A program made the translations under genes and the position numbers. A stretch of DNA of 64,000 bases from contig CP007152.1 in the NCBI GenBank assembly GCA_000831005.1, forward strand, positions 2,666,001-2,730,000, in the 5' to 3' direction. The notes below the pieces were generated by a model. That model had not been told where the DNA came from. It did not search any database and was given only the letters and a program-made list of their open reading frames with translations. Source of the DNA: Marinobacter salarius. GTDB taxonomy: Bacteria > Pseudomonadota > Gammaproteobacteria > Pseudomonadales > Oleiphilaceae. Below, in pieces: positions 29,426-40,639 of this stretch. How positions within the stretch are numbered: the stretch's first letter is position 1; each line of letters begins with the position of its first letter.

Positions 29426-29911
29426 ATGAGCACCCAAAGCATCTACGACTTTAACGCGGCCGATATTCGCGGTGAGGAGCATTCCCTGGATGAGTTCCGT
29501 GGCAAAGTTCTGTTGATCGTAAACACGGCCAGCAAATGCGGTTTCACTCCCCAGTTCGAGGGTTTGCAGTCCCTGTACGTCGAGCTGAAAGAAAAAGGCC
29601 TCGAAGTGCTCGGTTTCCCCTGCAACCAGTTCCGGAATCAGGACCCGGCGGACGACAAGGCCATCAGCGAATTCTGTAGCCTTAACTACGGCGTGGACTT
29701 TCCCATGTTCGCAAAGATTGACGTCAACGGCCCTAATGCCCACCCGCTGTTTGAGTACCTGAAGCACTGTGCCAAGGGGCTGTTGGGATCGGAAGCTGTA
29801 AAATGGAACTTCACCAAGTTCCTGGTGAATCGTGAGGGTGAAGTGGTGCGTCGTTACCCGCCGACCACCAAGCCGTCTGCCATTCGCGCCGACATTGAAG
29901 CGTTACTGTGA
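29426..29911 (+). CDS. gpx: Glutathione peroxidase-family (thioredoxin-dependent) peroxidase
   Basis: A 161-residue peroxidase reducing hydroperoxides. The peroxidatic Cys38 lies in NTASKCGFTPQF. The catalytic partners are in FPCNQFRNQDP (Gln, Asn) and VKWNFTKFLVN (Trp, Asn). A second Cys in ISEFCSLNYGVDF fits the resolving cysteine of thioredoxin-dependent family members, so thioredoxin may be the real donor. The start has AGGGAGG just upstream. It precedes the MarR gene by three bases and is divergent from alaA. Confidence 0.93.
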   Translation: MSTQSIYDFNAADIRGEEHSLDEFRGKVLLIVNTASKCGFTPQFEGLQSLYVELKEKGLEVLGFPCNQFRNQDPADDKAISEFCSLNYGVDFPMFAKIDVNGPNAHPLFEYLKHCAKGLLGSEAVKWNFTKFLVNREGEVVRRYPPTTKPSAIRADIEALL

Positions 29912-29914
29912 ACC

Positions 29915-30385
29915 ATGACTGACGAAGACGACGTCCTGGCGCTGGATAATCAGCTCTGTTTTGCCCTCTACGCCGCCAACCGGGCAATAACCGCCCGCTA
30001 TCGTCCGCTGCTGGCGGAACTGAATCTGACCTATCCGCAGTATCTGGTCATGTTGGTGTTGTGGGAAGCCGGGGAGAACGGACAGACGGTCAGGGTGTCT
30101 GACCTGGGTAAACGACTGCGCCTGGATTCCGGAACCCTGACGCCGCTGCTCAAACGTCTGGCTGAGCGTGATCTGGTAACCCGTTTGCGGGATACCACCG
30201 ATGAGCGAGTGGTTACGGTCGCCCCCACTGAGAAGGGCAGTGCCATGCGCCAGCAGGCTCGGGACATTCCCGGCCGCCTGCTGTGTGGTACGGGCATTGA
30301 TCAGGAGCGCATTGTGGAATTGAGGGAAGAGCTGCGATCTGTCCTCAGTCTTCTGGAGGCTGGGGAGGCGCCCAGCGGTCAATAA
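29915..30385 (+). CDS. ospR: MarR-family thiol-based regulator, OspR/OhrR-like
   Basis: A 156-residue winged-helix regulator. Cys15 in LDNQLCFALYAANRAI matches the oxidation-sensing Cys of OhrR and OspR. LTYPQYLVMLVLWE, then DLGKRLRLDSGTLTPLLKRL, forms the DNA-reading helix. Pseudomonas OspR represses the neighbouring gpx, and the three-base spacing here argues for the same autoregulated operon. Its last 41 bases overlap the 3' end of the convergent hybrid kinase gene. The symbol follows gene order and the Cys position. Confidence 0.9.
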   Translation: MTDEDDVLALDNQLCFALYAANRAITARYRPLLAELNLTYPQYLVMLVLWEAGENGQTVRVSDLGKRLRLDSGTLTPLLKRLAERDLVTRLRDTTDERVVTVAPTEKGSAMRQQARDIPGRLLCGTGIDQERIVELREELRSVLSLLEAGEAPSGQ

Positions 30386-32677
30386 TGGATTTCAGGTCAG
30401 CACGATTGTAAGGTTTGGTGATGTAGTCATTCATGCCGGACTCGAGGCAGTCGTCCCGGTCTCCCTGCATGACGTTGGCGGTGACCGCGATCACTGGCAG
30501 ATCCTGCCACTCAGGGTTTTCACGAATGTTGCGGGTGGCCTCATAGCCGTCCATCACCGGCATTTGGCAATCCATCAGTACAATATCGAATCTCCTTTCG
30601 CCTTGCTGCAAGGCTTCCAGTGCCTGCTTGCCGTTTTCGGCCAGGGTGACGGTGTGGCCCAGCTTTTTCAGCATGCTGCTGGCGACCACCTGATTTACCT
30701 GATTGTCTTCGACCAGAAGAAGATTCAGCGTGCGTGACACGCCAGCCGGGGTTGCGATGATTCTTGCCCTGTCCCCGATGTCCAGCCAGCGGCCCTGCAC
30801 AGTGTTCGGTACAACTGCTCACGTCTGAGTGGCATCGACAGTATCTGACGATCTTTGGTGGGATGGGCGGAGCCGTCCCGGTCCACCAGAATAATGCCGG
30901 TGCCGGACCAGGACGATGCCAGTTGTGCCGCGGTCTCGTCGCTTTCGTTGGCGGCGATCATCAGAATTCCCTCTCCGTCGGGTGCCGCTTCGCGCAGTGG
31001 AATGCCCCAGGCTCTCAGTTGATGCTCGATGGGCGTGCGGTGCGGATAGTCCCGGGGCATCCCGATATCGACACCTACCTGCTGAAGTAGGCTTGGAATA
31101 GCCGGCATCGACGGTTGGCTCTCCTGCTCATCGTGAACCGGCAGGGGCAGGTTCACAGTGAAGTGTGTGCCTTCGTGCTCCTCGGAATCTACCAGGATCT
31201 GGCCATGCATCCGCTCCACCAGTTGACGACACAGTGTCAGGCCCAGGCCAGTGCCGCCATAGAGCCGGGTAGTGTCACTGTCAGCCTGTGAGAAGGGTGA
31301 GAATATCCTGTGCAGCCCTTCCTTGGACATGCCGATACCGGTGTCGACAACGTCAATGCGTACGTTGCCGTTGTAGCGGGTGGCGTGGATGCGGACGAAG
31401 CCTTGCTCGGTGAATTTAATAGCGTTACTGAGCAGGTTGTTCAGGATCTGCCGAGTTCGGGTGGGATCGCCAAGAAAGCTTTCGGGCAGGTCACAGTCGA
31501 TGTCCGCCACAACGTCAATATTCTTGCGCCTGGCTTGTTGGGCATGCAGTGTCGCACACTCTTCCACCAGGTTGCGGAGTGAAAACGGGATGTTCTCCAG
31601 GCTCAATTTCCCGGCTTCGACCTTGGAGATGTCCAGAATGTCGTTTAACAGACCGAGCAAACTCTGGCCGGCATTGAGCGCAATTTCCAACCGGTTTCGT
31701 TGTGCCTGTTCCATGTCGCCTTCCAGCGCCAGGCCCAACATCCCCAGAACACCGTTGAGTGGTGTGCGTATCTCATGGCTCATGCTGGCCAGGAAATTGG
31801 CACGGGCCCTGGCACGGCGTACAGCGTCCTCTTTGGCGCGAACCAGGGCGCGGTTGCCTCGCTGCAAGGCATCGTTCTTTTCGGAAATTTCCCGAGTGCG
31901 GTCTTCCACCTCCTGTTCCAGCTGGCTGGAGTAGTTCTTCATCGCACTTTCGGCCATCCTGAGCTGTGCGAGGCTGGAATCGATGGTTTCCAGATGCTGG
32001 TTGATGACACCCACCATCAGCCCGATCTCATCTTCACGATGATTCTCCGGCACAGGAAGCCGGACCTTCTCAGGCGTTTCAGCTTTGACCCGGCTCAGAG
32101 CACCGATGACGTTCAGCATGGGCCGGGTCAGCACAAAGAAGAAAATGAACAGCAGTGCAGCAGTCAGCACCAGGCTTTTCAGCAGGCCGCTGATGACGGT
32201 ATAGCCCGCGCGTTGGAGGAACAGCAGGCCGTAGTGGTAGGTATCGATGGTGACCGTGAGGCTCCCGAGGGAGAGGTCGCTCAGCTGCGGTACCACCAGT
32301 TCCTGACTGAATACGCGGCTGTCACCAAAGAGCAGGTCGCTGATCCACCGATAGCGCGAATCCGGGCTGCTTTGGCTCGCCGCAGCCATGGTTTGGCCAT
32401 TGTTATCGATAATACGGGCGTCGATGGTTGCGGGATGGCGAAGCAAGCCATCAAGAAGCTCTTCCGCAAGCCGGATGTCGATGTTGTAGGCGATCTGCGA
32501 AGCGGGGCTGTGACTGATTTCGATGAGCGCACGGATCTCCTGCTCCATGGAGTCCCTGGCGCTGAAATAATCGAGAGTGACCTGGACAATGTTGAGCACA
32601 AGGCCCAATACCATTGCGATTAAAACGGTGTCACGGGTCAGGCGATAGGATAGCCGCTTTTGGAATGCAGTTGTCAC
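30345..32677 (-). CDS. SagS-like hybrid sensor histidine kinase with receiver (one frameshift)
   Basis: Membrane hybrid kinase of 777 residues. Order: transmembrane helix (about 15-37), periplasmic sensor (about 38-165), second helix (about 180-205), HAMP-like and coiled-coil region. The HisKA domain carries phospho-His in FLASMSHEIRTPLNG, and the ATPase boxes are NNLLSNAIKF, DTGIGM and GGTGLGLTLC. A C-terminal receiver has its phospho-Asp in IVLMDCQMPVMDGYEA. One base is missing near 30785, between the kinase and receiver parts. Length, architecture and the position beside ospR match SagS of Pseudomonas aeruginosa, which controls the switch to biofilm. A phosphotransfer partner is not in the window. 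Confidence 0.87.
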
Positions 32678-32736
32678 GGCGTTTCACGGTCCCTGTTGTA
32701 ACGTTTCGGTGGTTTTCGCGGGGCGCCAGTTGGCGC

Positions 32737-33510
32737 CTAGTCGTCGTAGTCGGCTTTCTTGCGCCACTCATCGTCGTGGAGGAACGTATCCCATTCCTTG
32801 TCCAGGCTTGACTGGCCCGCGGCCGCGGCACTGTGTTCTTCGTCCCCCTTGATGGCTTCCAGTTCCTTGATGCGGGTACGGAAACTTTTCACGGCTTTCA
32901 TGGCCATCGGGTTGTCCCTGGACTTGCCCATTTCGGTACTGGCCAGATGATAGGCGTGAATGGCCTTTCGAATCTGGTTCTGCTTCACATAATCGCGTGC
33001 CTGGAACACATGCAGGTCGGCGTGGGTCTTGTGCACCAGGAACAACACGAACTTCAGGTTTTTCTTGGCGGTGGCGCTATCAATCTTGCCGGCCTTGTGC
33101 ATGCCCTCGATCATCTTGAACAGATTTTGCAGCAGCTCCTGGACATAGGTGGACTTTTCGGGGGAGTCGATCTTGATCGGAGTGCGCTTGTCTTCGCCGT
33201 CCATTACGGACTTTTTCAGCTGTTGTACAGCACTCAGTCGTTCTTCAACGGGCTGATCAGATTTCAGGGCCTGGAGGTCTTTGCAAGACTCCTCCATCCG
33301 CTTGATCAATAGCAGTTTCAAATCTGCAGTGAAATACTGGCCCGGGATTTCGGAGAGCAGGCGGCCGGCTCTTTTGTAGCTGTCTTCCAGAGCCGTTGTT
33401 TTACGAATACGCTCGATACGTGCGCGCTCTCGCATCTGACTGGCCACAATAATAATGATCGAAACGGTAACGACAGCCGCCAGTAGCAGCACAATCATTG
33501 TGGTATCCAT
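32737..33510 (-). CDS. Membrane-anchored helical protein of unknown function
   Basis: I do not recognise this 257-residue protein. One N-terminal transmembrane helix (TTMIVLLLAAVVTVSIIII) is followed by a long, charged, almost entirely helical cytoplasmic part. Many Lys and Glu residues and heptad-like stretches (RIERIRKTTALEDSYKRAGR, TRIKELEAIKGDEE) fit coiled coil. The C-terminus is acidic and aromatic (EWDTFLHDDEWRKKADYDD). Start ATG 33510 begins just before the helix. It lies 59 bases upstream of the hybrid kinase on the same strand, so it may be its signalling or scaffold partner; that is a guess from position. Confidence 0.72.
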   Translation of the reverse strand: MDTTMIVLLLAAVVTVSIIIIVASQMRERARIERIRKTTALEDSYKRAGRLLSEIPGQYFTADLKLLLIKRMEESCKDLQALKSDQPVEERLSAVQQLKKSVMDGEDKRTPIKIDSPEKSTYVQELLQNLFKMIEGMHKAGKIDSATAKKNLKFVLFLVHKTHADLHVFQARDYVKQNQIRKAIHAYHLASTEMGKSRDNPMAMKAVKSFRTRIKELEAIKGDEEHSAAAAGQSSLDKEWDTFLHDDEWRKKADYDD

Positions 33511-33742
33511 CTTGTTGCAAACACTCCGGCTGAATGGACAGGCCACTGGCAGCTCCGGCCACAGAAAAAATCCGGAGAAATCCAGCAAGTATACGGAAGA
33601 TTAGCAGAAAACCCCGGATGATTCCGTTCTGAAATGTGAAAGATTGCAGCTTCATATCAATCCGATGAATTGATACCCTGTTGACCATTATTCTAGTGAA
33701 TAAAAGCCGTTTTTACGTGTTACTTCCGATAGGGGCCACGTC

Positions 33743-34752
33743 ATGGACATTTCCCGGGTAGACCTCAATCTGCTTGTTTATCTCGATGTACTGTTGAGGG
33801 AGCGGAACGTCACCAAAGCCGCCAATCATCTTGGGATTACCCAGCCCGCGATGAGCAACGGCCTGCGCCGACTGCGGGACCTGTTCGGAGACCCGCTGCT
33901 GGTTCGTACCAGTGAGGGGATGACCGCAACCGAGCGTGCCACTGAGCTACAGCCACTGGTGCGGAGCATTCTGTCCGATATTGAGCAGGCGGTTCATGAG
34001 AAAACCGCGTTCGCGGCTATGGAAAGTCAGCGCGTGTTTCGGATCATGGCCAGTGACTACGCGGAATCCTGCCTGATGCCACGGGTACTTCGCCGGATTC
34101 GTCAGGAAGCGCCTCATGTGACTCTGGATGTTCTTACCCCCAGTGACGTGAGCTTCCTCGACGTGGAGCAGGGGCGCCTCGATATGGCGATCAACCGTTT
34201 TGACAAGATCCCCCAGTCGTTCCACCAGAAAACTCTGTGGACGGAGTACTTTGCCTGCCTGATGAACGCACGTAACCCGATACTCAAGGAGCCGTTTACC
34301 CTCGATACCTACCTGGACGCCAGTCATATCTGGGTCAGCAAGACCGGGTTTGGTGTCGGGGTGGGGGTGAACCCGAAAGACGTCCAGCGCCTGGGGTGGG
34401 TGGACGAGGCCTTGTCACTGATGGGCCGAAAACGCCAGATTTCCGTGTTTACGCGGCATTACCAGGTGGCGATGCTGCTGGCGGAGCAGCACGACTGATC
34501 GCCACGCTGCCATGCCGGGCGGCCTGGTTGCAGAAAGACAACGCCAACCTGGTGGTTAAAGTGCCACCGTTCGAGATACCGCCGTTCGAGCTCAAAATGG
34601 CCTGGAGCCCGCTGTTGCAACACAACACGGATCACCAGTGGTTACGTAAGCTGATTGCCGAAGTGGCGGAAGAGGTAGACGCGGAATTTGCCCCGTTCGG
34701 AGCACAGTTTGAATCCACCGGGGTGCCTGGTATCCGCCACTCAGAGCGGTAG
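33743..34752 (+). CDS. LysR-family transcriptional regulator (one frameshift)
   Basis: A 336-residue regulator, longer than the usual 300. The N-terminal winged helix is classic: VDLNLLVYLDVLLRERNVTK, then AANHLGITQPAMSNGLRRLR, and DPLLVRTSEGM. The following substrate-binding domain has the pattern seen in NahR and DntR regulators of aromatic catabolism, but the effector is unknown. One base is missing near 34490 within the effector domain; repair joins MLLAEQ to RLIATLPCRA. Its stop overlaps the 3' end of the convergent GNAT gene by 12 bases. No catabolic operon is adjacent. Confidence 0.9.
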
Positions 34753-35706
34753 TTCTCGCAGTTCCAGAGAACTCCTTCCTGCATCCCACATGCGCTGGAA
34801 CGACTCAGCGAGAAGTTTTACCCGGCCGCTGTTTGCAAACGTTGCAAAGCCTTCCGGCTTGTAGAAGTCATGCCGGTAAACCACGCCCTCGCGGTCCGCG
34901 AGCAGGAAGGGCTGGTCGTCCACCGGATAATCCTCGTTCACCAGCCTCAGTTCAATCCGGCTGGGCAGGCGGCGCATCAATTCAACAATCTGGTGACGGC
35001 GTTGGACCAGCGGCTTGTCATCGTGAATCAGAAGCCGCACGTCACTGAGCCGATGTCGACGGGCCAGGCCGGATATCAGTTCCCGGAAGCGCAGGCGGTC
35101 ATAGAGATCATGGTCCAGCACCCGGTCATACAGCCAGATCCGCTGACGCGCCTGGCCAGTCAGGGAGTCGATCAAATCTACCATGGTGCTCTCGCGGTCA
35201 AACAGCCAGGCGTCCCGATCTTCACCCAACAACATGGGATTCTCACGGGTTGAATAGGCGTCGTTCACCAGCTTCGGAGCGAGGCAGCGCATGTCGACAT
35301 GGGGGATTCCGGCGTCGTCGTAGAGGTCGGAACACACGTGAAAGCCCGAGCGTTGGTAGAAGGGGATGGCGTGTTCCTGGGCGGAAAGTTGCAGCTCGGT
35401 GAAACGCTCTGCGGCTTCGGAGACAAGATGGCGTAGCAGGACTTCACCCAGACCCTTGCCCCGGTGTGCCGGAAGAATAGCCATGCGGCCGATGTGTGCC
35501 GTTTCCTCCAACGTGGAGAACAGGCGGGCGACGCCAACGGGGGTGTTGTCGGGTAATACCATCAGGTAGTGGTCGGCAATTTCGTCGGTGTCGTCCCACT
35601 CCAGTTCCGGTGGGACTTTTTGCTCGTCCACGAATACGGACTGGCGGATGTTCCGGACATCGGCCGGCGCCAGTTGCCAGCTGTATTTTCGAACCCGTAC
35701 GTTCAT
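34741..35706 (-). CDS. GNAT acetyltransferase fused to a C-terminal domain
   Basis: A 321-residue protein. Residues about 1-140 form an ElaA-like GNAT domain with the acetyl-CoA loop in AILPAHRGKGLGEVLL, plus ELQLSAQEHAIPFYQRSGF. Residues about 150-320 form a second domain (DRDAWLFDRESTMVDLIDSL, RIWLYDRVLDHDLYD and DVRLLIHDDKPLVQ). It recurs in such fusions and looks phospholipase-D-like without the HKD motif. The likely substrate is unknown. It ends the minus-strand operon that starts at rluE, 29 bases after roxA. Confidence 0.82.
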   Translation of the reverse strand: MNVRVRKYSWQLAPADVRNIRQSVFVDEQKVPPELEWDDTDEIADHYLMVLPDNTPVGVARLFSTLEETAHIGRMAILPAHRGKGLGEVLLRHLVSEAAERFTELQLSAQEHAIPFYQRSGFHVCSDLYDDAGIPHVDMRCLAPKLVNDAYSTRENPMLLGEDRDAWLFDRESTMVDLIDSLTGQARQRIWLYDRVLDHDLYDRLRFRELISGLARRHRLSDVRLLIHDDKPLVQRRHQIVELMRRLPSRIELRLVNEDYPVDDQPFLLADREGVVYRHDFYKPEGFATFANSGRVKLLAESFQRMWDAGRSSLELRELPL

Positions 35707-35735
35707 GCTGCCTTCACCCAGGTTTCAGTCAGATG

Positions 35736-36887
35736 TCAGTCAAAGTACAGAGAGCCCTGGTTGACGAGTGTGCTCAGAAGACCCTGTATGGCATCGTCAC
35801 CGGCAAAGCTGGCCAGTGCGCCCATGTCCGGGCGAGCGCTGGCACAAAGAAGGGGTGCCAGGGGCCGTGCGTCGCCCCGAAGCAGGAACTGCTCACCGTC
35901 CACGAACAGGGCGGTTTCGTCCTCGAAGTCATGGTAGGCGAAACGTGAGCCCTCGTTCCAGCGCAATGGGTTGCCGGCCGCAATCAACTCGCCCAGCAAC
36001 TCTGGTGTGACCGGTTCTTCCGCGGGCACAACGATTTCCAGACTCTTGGGTGCCGTTGAGTACTGGCCGAACCAGAGTGCCAACTGGCGTTGATCACTGA
36101 GTTGGTCGCGGATGAGGCGGTCAAGCCGATGGATAACGTCGGGCTTGATGGCGCCGGGGTTGTCCTGGACCTTCAGGTCCGGATCATCCAGGTGTTCAGA
36201 GGCATCGGAGCGGCTGCACAGGAAGTCGGTGAAGCCTGTCAGTACATCGTCGACCGTAGGCGCGCGGAACCCGATAGACAGGGTGATGCAGTCGTCCTCG
36301 GCGACCCCGTGGTGGCCAACGCCCGGCGGCAGGTACAGCATGTCTCCCGGTGCCAGGGTTACCGTTTCCTCGCCGTCCCAGCTGCTCAGGATTCGTAGCG
36401 GCGTACCGTCCACGCGCGGCGAGGTGTGGTCACAATGGCCGCCAAAGGTCCAGCGACGGTGCCCCTCGGCTTGCAGAAGGAAGACATCGTACTGATCGTA
36501 GTGGGGGCCTACGCTGCCACCTTTTGGCGCGTAGCTGGCCATAATGTCATCCAGCCGCCAGTTGGGTACGAAGCGGAATTCGTCCAGCAGGTCCGCAAAG
36601 TCAGGAATCCAGTGGTCAAGACCCTGAACCAGCAGTGTCCAGTGGCTGTCTGGCAGTTTGCTGAAACGCTCGGGCTCGAAAGGGCCGTTGTGCAACTGCC
36701 AGGGCTTGCCGTTGTCGTCCTCGATCACAATCCGCGATTCAACAGCGTCCTCACAGGCCAGTCCTGCCAACTCGTCGGCCGAGACAGGGCACTCAAAGCC
36801 CGCAAAGGCCTGGCGGATGACCAGTGGTTTTTTTTGCCAGTAGTCCCGCAGGAATTCCTGGGCGGGCATTCCGCCGGGCAGTTGCAT
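35736..36887 (-). CDS. roxA: Ribosomal protein uL16 3-hydroxylase (RoxA/YcfD)
   Basis: 2-oxoglutarate and Fe(II)-dependent JmjC-fold oxygenase that hydroxylates an Arg of ribosomal protein uL16. The 383-residue protein has the iron triad His-x-Asp in GPHYDQYDVFLLQ and the distal His in PPGVGHHGVAEDD. RRWTFGG and the winged-helix C-terminal domain (DVIHRLDRLIRDQLSD) fit YcfD. It lies three bases downstream of purB, as in Pseudomonas. Frame intact. Confidence 0.92.
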   Translation of the reverse strand: MQLPGGMPAQEFLRDYWQKKPLVIRQAFAGFECPVSADELAGLACEDAVESRIVIEDDNGKPWQLHNGPFEPERFSKLPDSHWTLLVQGLDHWIPDFADLLDEFRFVPNWRLDDIMASYAPKGGSVGPHYDQYDVFLLQAEGHRRWTFGGHCDHTSPRVDGTPLRILSSWDGEETVTLAPGDMLYLPPGVGHHGVAEDDCITLSIGFRAPTVDDVLTGFTDFLCSRSDASEHLDDPDLKVQDNPGAIKPDVIHRLDRLIRDQLSDQRQLALWFGQYSTAPKSLEIVVPAEEPVTPELLGELIAAGNPLRWNEGSRFAYHDFEDETALFVDGEQFLLRGDARPLAPLLCASARPDMGALASFAGDDAIQGLLSTLVNQGSLYFD

Positions 36888-36890
36888 GGT

Positions 36891-38273
<1,383 letters not shown>

Positions 38274-38338
38274 TCATCAAAGATACGGTCAAAAGAAAAA
38301 ACTGGGGGCGCATATGATACACCAGTGGTGGCCGGGAT

Positions 38339-38983
38339 TCAGTCGTAAACCGAGCGGTTTGCCTTCTCCGCCAATTCCCGGGCGGTCATGATGACCTTGC
38401 GACGAGTGAAGATAAGCTGCCAGCGGCGGCCGCCGGTCTGGTGCCAAAGGACGGCGGAGCGAATACCAGCCAGTAACAGGGCACGCACTTTGGCCGCATT
38501 CTCCTCGCGTTGAAGAATCGTGGGCTCACCGCTGACCTGGATACGCTGGCGGAAGGTGCTGATGGTGTCCGTGTAAATCGACGCCACGTTGGCAATCAGG
38601 TTGCTGTGGCTGTAGCCGAAATGGCTCGCGGTGTGCCGGGCCTGGTCGATCCGGCTGCCGATTACATCCAGCATGTCGCTGTTTTGACGAAGCTTGGAAG
38701 AGAGGTTGATCAGGTTCAGGGCGTAACGCAGTACTTCAATGTCCTGCTGTTTGCTCTGTTGGCTCATTACGCTGGCGAGGGTGGAAAGGCCTTCACGCAG
38801 GTCCTTCAGTTCACCGCCGAACACATCCAGGGTCGTTTCAGGCTGCGTGGCGAACAGTGAGCGCAGGCAGGTTTCAAAGCTGGACTCCGCGCACTGGCCG
38901 GAATGGGCTATTTGCTGGACCAGAGCAGAGGCCTGGAAGACGCCCGCCAGAGCCAGGGTCTGGTCGTGTATCGATCGGCTCAT
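38339..38983 (-). CDS. hflD: High frequency lysogenization protein HflD homolog
   Basis: A 214-residue helical, membrane-associated protein. Family residues are visible: N-terminal [19 protein letters not shown] and [14 protein letters not shown], then the [23 protein letters not shown] block. In E. coli HflD binds lambda CII and delays its DNA binding; its host role is unclear. Its ATG overlaps the mnmA stop by four bases, the usual mnmA-hflD-purB arrangement. Confidence 0.94.
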   Translation of the reverse strand: MSRSIHDQTLALAGVFQASALVQQIAHSGQCAESSFETCLRSLFATQPETTLDVFGGELKDLREGLSTLASVMSQQSKQQDIEVLRYALNLINLSSKLRQNSDMLDVIGSRIDQARHTASHFGYSHSNLIANVASIYTDTISTFRQRIQVSGEPTILQREENAAKVRALLLAGIRSAVLWHQTGGRRWQLIFTRRKVIMTARELAEKANRSVYD

Positions 38984-40140
38984 GCGCCGGCTCCTTCCGC
39001 CTTGTTGTCAGTTCCTGTGGGCGTCTGCTCACCGTCCCGCCAGGTCTGTTCGATAACGCCGCCACCAAGGCAGACCTCGTCGCGGTAAAACACGACAGAC
39101 TGACCCGGAGTGACGGCGCGCTGTGCGTCGTCAAAGACAACCCTGAACCCGTTGTCCAGGGCTGTCACCGTGCAGTCCTGGTCCGGTTGGCGGTAGCGCG
39201 TCTTGGCTTTGCAGCGGAACTCGGCAGCCGGAGCTTCGCCAGCAATCCAATCCACCGGTCCGCTGATCAGTCCGCGAGAAAACAGCAGGGGGTGATGCTT
39301 GCCCTGAACGGCAACCAGTACGTTGCGGGACAGGTCTTTTTCCGCGACGTACCAGGGCTCGTCGCCAAACTCACTCAAGCCGCCAATGCCGAGGCCCTGA
39401 CGCTGGCCAATGGTGTGGTACATCAGGCCCTGATGGCGGCCGATCACTTGGCCATCGGGGGTCTCGATGTTTCCGGGCTGCGCGGGAATGTACTGTTTGA
39501 GGAAATCCCGGAATTTGCGTTCCCCGATAAAGCAGATACCGGTGGAGTCTTTCTTGTCGTGGGTGATAAAGCCCTGTTCGGCGGCAATGCGCCGTACTTC
39601 CGGTTTTTCAAGCTCGCCCACCGGAAAGAGCGTACGGGCAATACGTTCGCCAGAGACGGCGTGCAGGAAGTAGCTCTGGTCCTTGTTGGGGTCAAGGCCC
39701 TTGAGCAGTTCGGCTCCGCCACTGCCGTCGTTCAGAGGGCGCTGGCGGGTGTAGTGGCCGGTGGCAATGTAGTCAGCGCCCAGGGTAATGGCGTAATCGA
39801 GAAACGCCCGGAACTTCACTTCCTTGTTGCAGAGGATATCGGGATTCGGGGTCCGGCCAGCCCTGTATTCCGACAGGAAGTGCTCGAATACCCGATCCCA
39901 GTATTCCGCCGCAAAGCTGGCGGTGTGCAGCGTAATACCGATGGTTTCCGCCACCGCCTGAGCGTCCGCCAGGTCGGTCATGGCGGTGCAGTATTCGGTG
40001 CCGTCATCCTCGTCCCAGTTTTTCATGAACAGGCCTTCCACCTGGTAACCCTGGTCCTTCAGGAGCCAGGCTGCCACGGAAGAGTCTACGCCGCCGGACA
40101 TGCCGACAATCACTCGGGTATTTTCAGGTGCTTTAGTCAT
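38980..40140 (-). CDS. mnmA: tRNA-specific 2-thiouridylase MnmA
   Basis: Enzyme that puts sulfur on U34 of Lys, Glu and Gln tRNAs, receiving it through the Tus relay. It has the PP-loop [15 protein letters not shown], the [16 protein letters not shown] region with the first catalytic Cys, and the second Cys in [13 protein letters not shown]. The C-terminal beta-barrel ends in [16 protein letters not shown] use ATG 40140 ([10 protein letters not shown]). The ATG at 40179 adds 13 residues unlike the family and neither has a strong ribosome site. Confidence 0.95.
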   Translation of the reverse strand: MTKAPENTRVIVGMSGGVDSSVAAWLLKDQGYQVEGLFMKNWDEDDGTEYCTAMTDLADAQAVAETIGITLHTASFAAEYWDRVFEHFLSEYRAGRTPNPDILCNKEVKFRAFLDYAITLGADYIATGHYTRQRPLNDGSGGAELLKGLDPNKDQSYFLHAVSGERIARTLFPVGELEKPEVRRIAAEQGFITHDKKDSTGICFIGERKFRDFLKQYIPAQPGNIETPDGQVIGRHQGLMYHTIGQRQGLGIGGLSEFGDEPWYVAEKDLSRNVLVAVQGKHHPLLFSRGLISGPVDWIAGEAPAAEFRCKAKTRYRQPDQDCTVTALDNGFRVVFDDAQRAVTPGQSVVFYRDEVCLGGGVIEQTWRDGEQTPTGTDNKAEGAGA

Positions 40141-40189
40141 GTCTGGGTCTGTCGGGGTCAAAGGGGCGAATTCTAGCATTTAAGCCAGG

Positions 40190-40639
40190 TTACGTCTGCG
40201 GCTCGACAATGACATCCAGGGGAAAGCGGCGTCCGTTTCGGTAATCTTCTATGCATTGCATGACCAGAGGGCTCCGAAGTTTGTCGGCCTGTGAGCGGAT
40301 TTCACCGGGTGTTAACCAGTGGGCAGCGATAATGCCGTCGTCCAGCTCATCGGTCACGCGGCCCAGGGCCCTGGCTGAGAAGCAAAACCGGTAGTAGGTA
40401 ACGCCGTTGGCGGGGGCCTTGTAGGTATAGACGCCAAGAAAGTGTTCAGGGACCACCTCCCAGCCAGTCTCCTCCAGGGTTTCCCGCTGCGCTGCGTCAA
40501 GGATCCTTTCACCTTCCTCTACGTGGCCCGCGGGCTGGTTGAGCACCACCTGACCATGGCTGAGTTCCTCAACCAGCAAAAAACGGCCATGGTCATCTTC
40601 AACAATAACGGCAACTGTGGCGTGGGGTGTCCAAGTCAT
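40190..40639 (-). CDS. nudJ: NUDIX hydrolase, NudJ-like
   Basis: A 149-residue phosphatase of the Nudix fold. The 23-residue Nudix box begins GHVEEGERILDAAQRETLEE and ends in TGWEV (positions about 39-63). TWTPHATVAVIVEDDHGRFL opens the fold. In E. coli, NudJ (YmfB) hydrolyses the thiamine precursor HMP-PP and lies next to mnmA and hflD, as here. Its start overlaps the rluE stop by four bases. Confidence 0.88.
   Translation of the reverse strand: MTWTPHATVAVIVEDDHGRFLLVEELSHGQVVLNQPAGHVEEGERILDAAQRETLEETGWEVVPEHFLGVYTYKAPANGVTYYRFCFSARALGRVTDELDDGIIAAHWLTPGEIRSQADKLRSPLVMQCIEDYRNGRRFPLDVIVEPQT

Noticed and set aside
31700..32623. 307-codon open frame antisense to the hybrid kinase
   Set aside because: It is a shadow of the sensor and kinase coding region, without a start site or motif.
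38857..40176. 439-codon open frame antisense to mnmA and hflD
   Set aside because: It mirrors two genes with clear catalytic motifs on the other strand, has no recognisable domain, and such long mirror frames are expected in GC-rich DNA.
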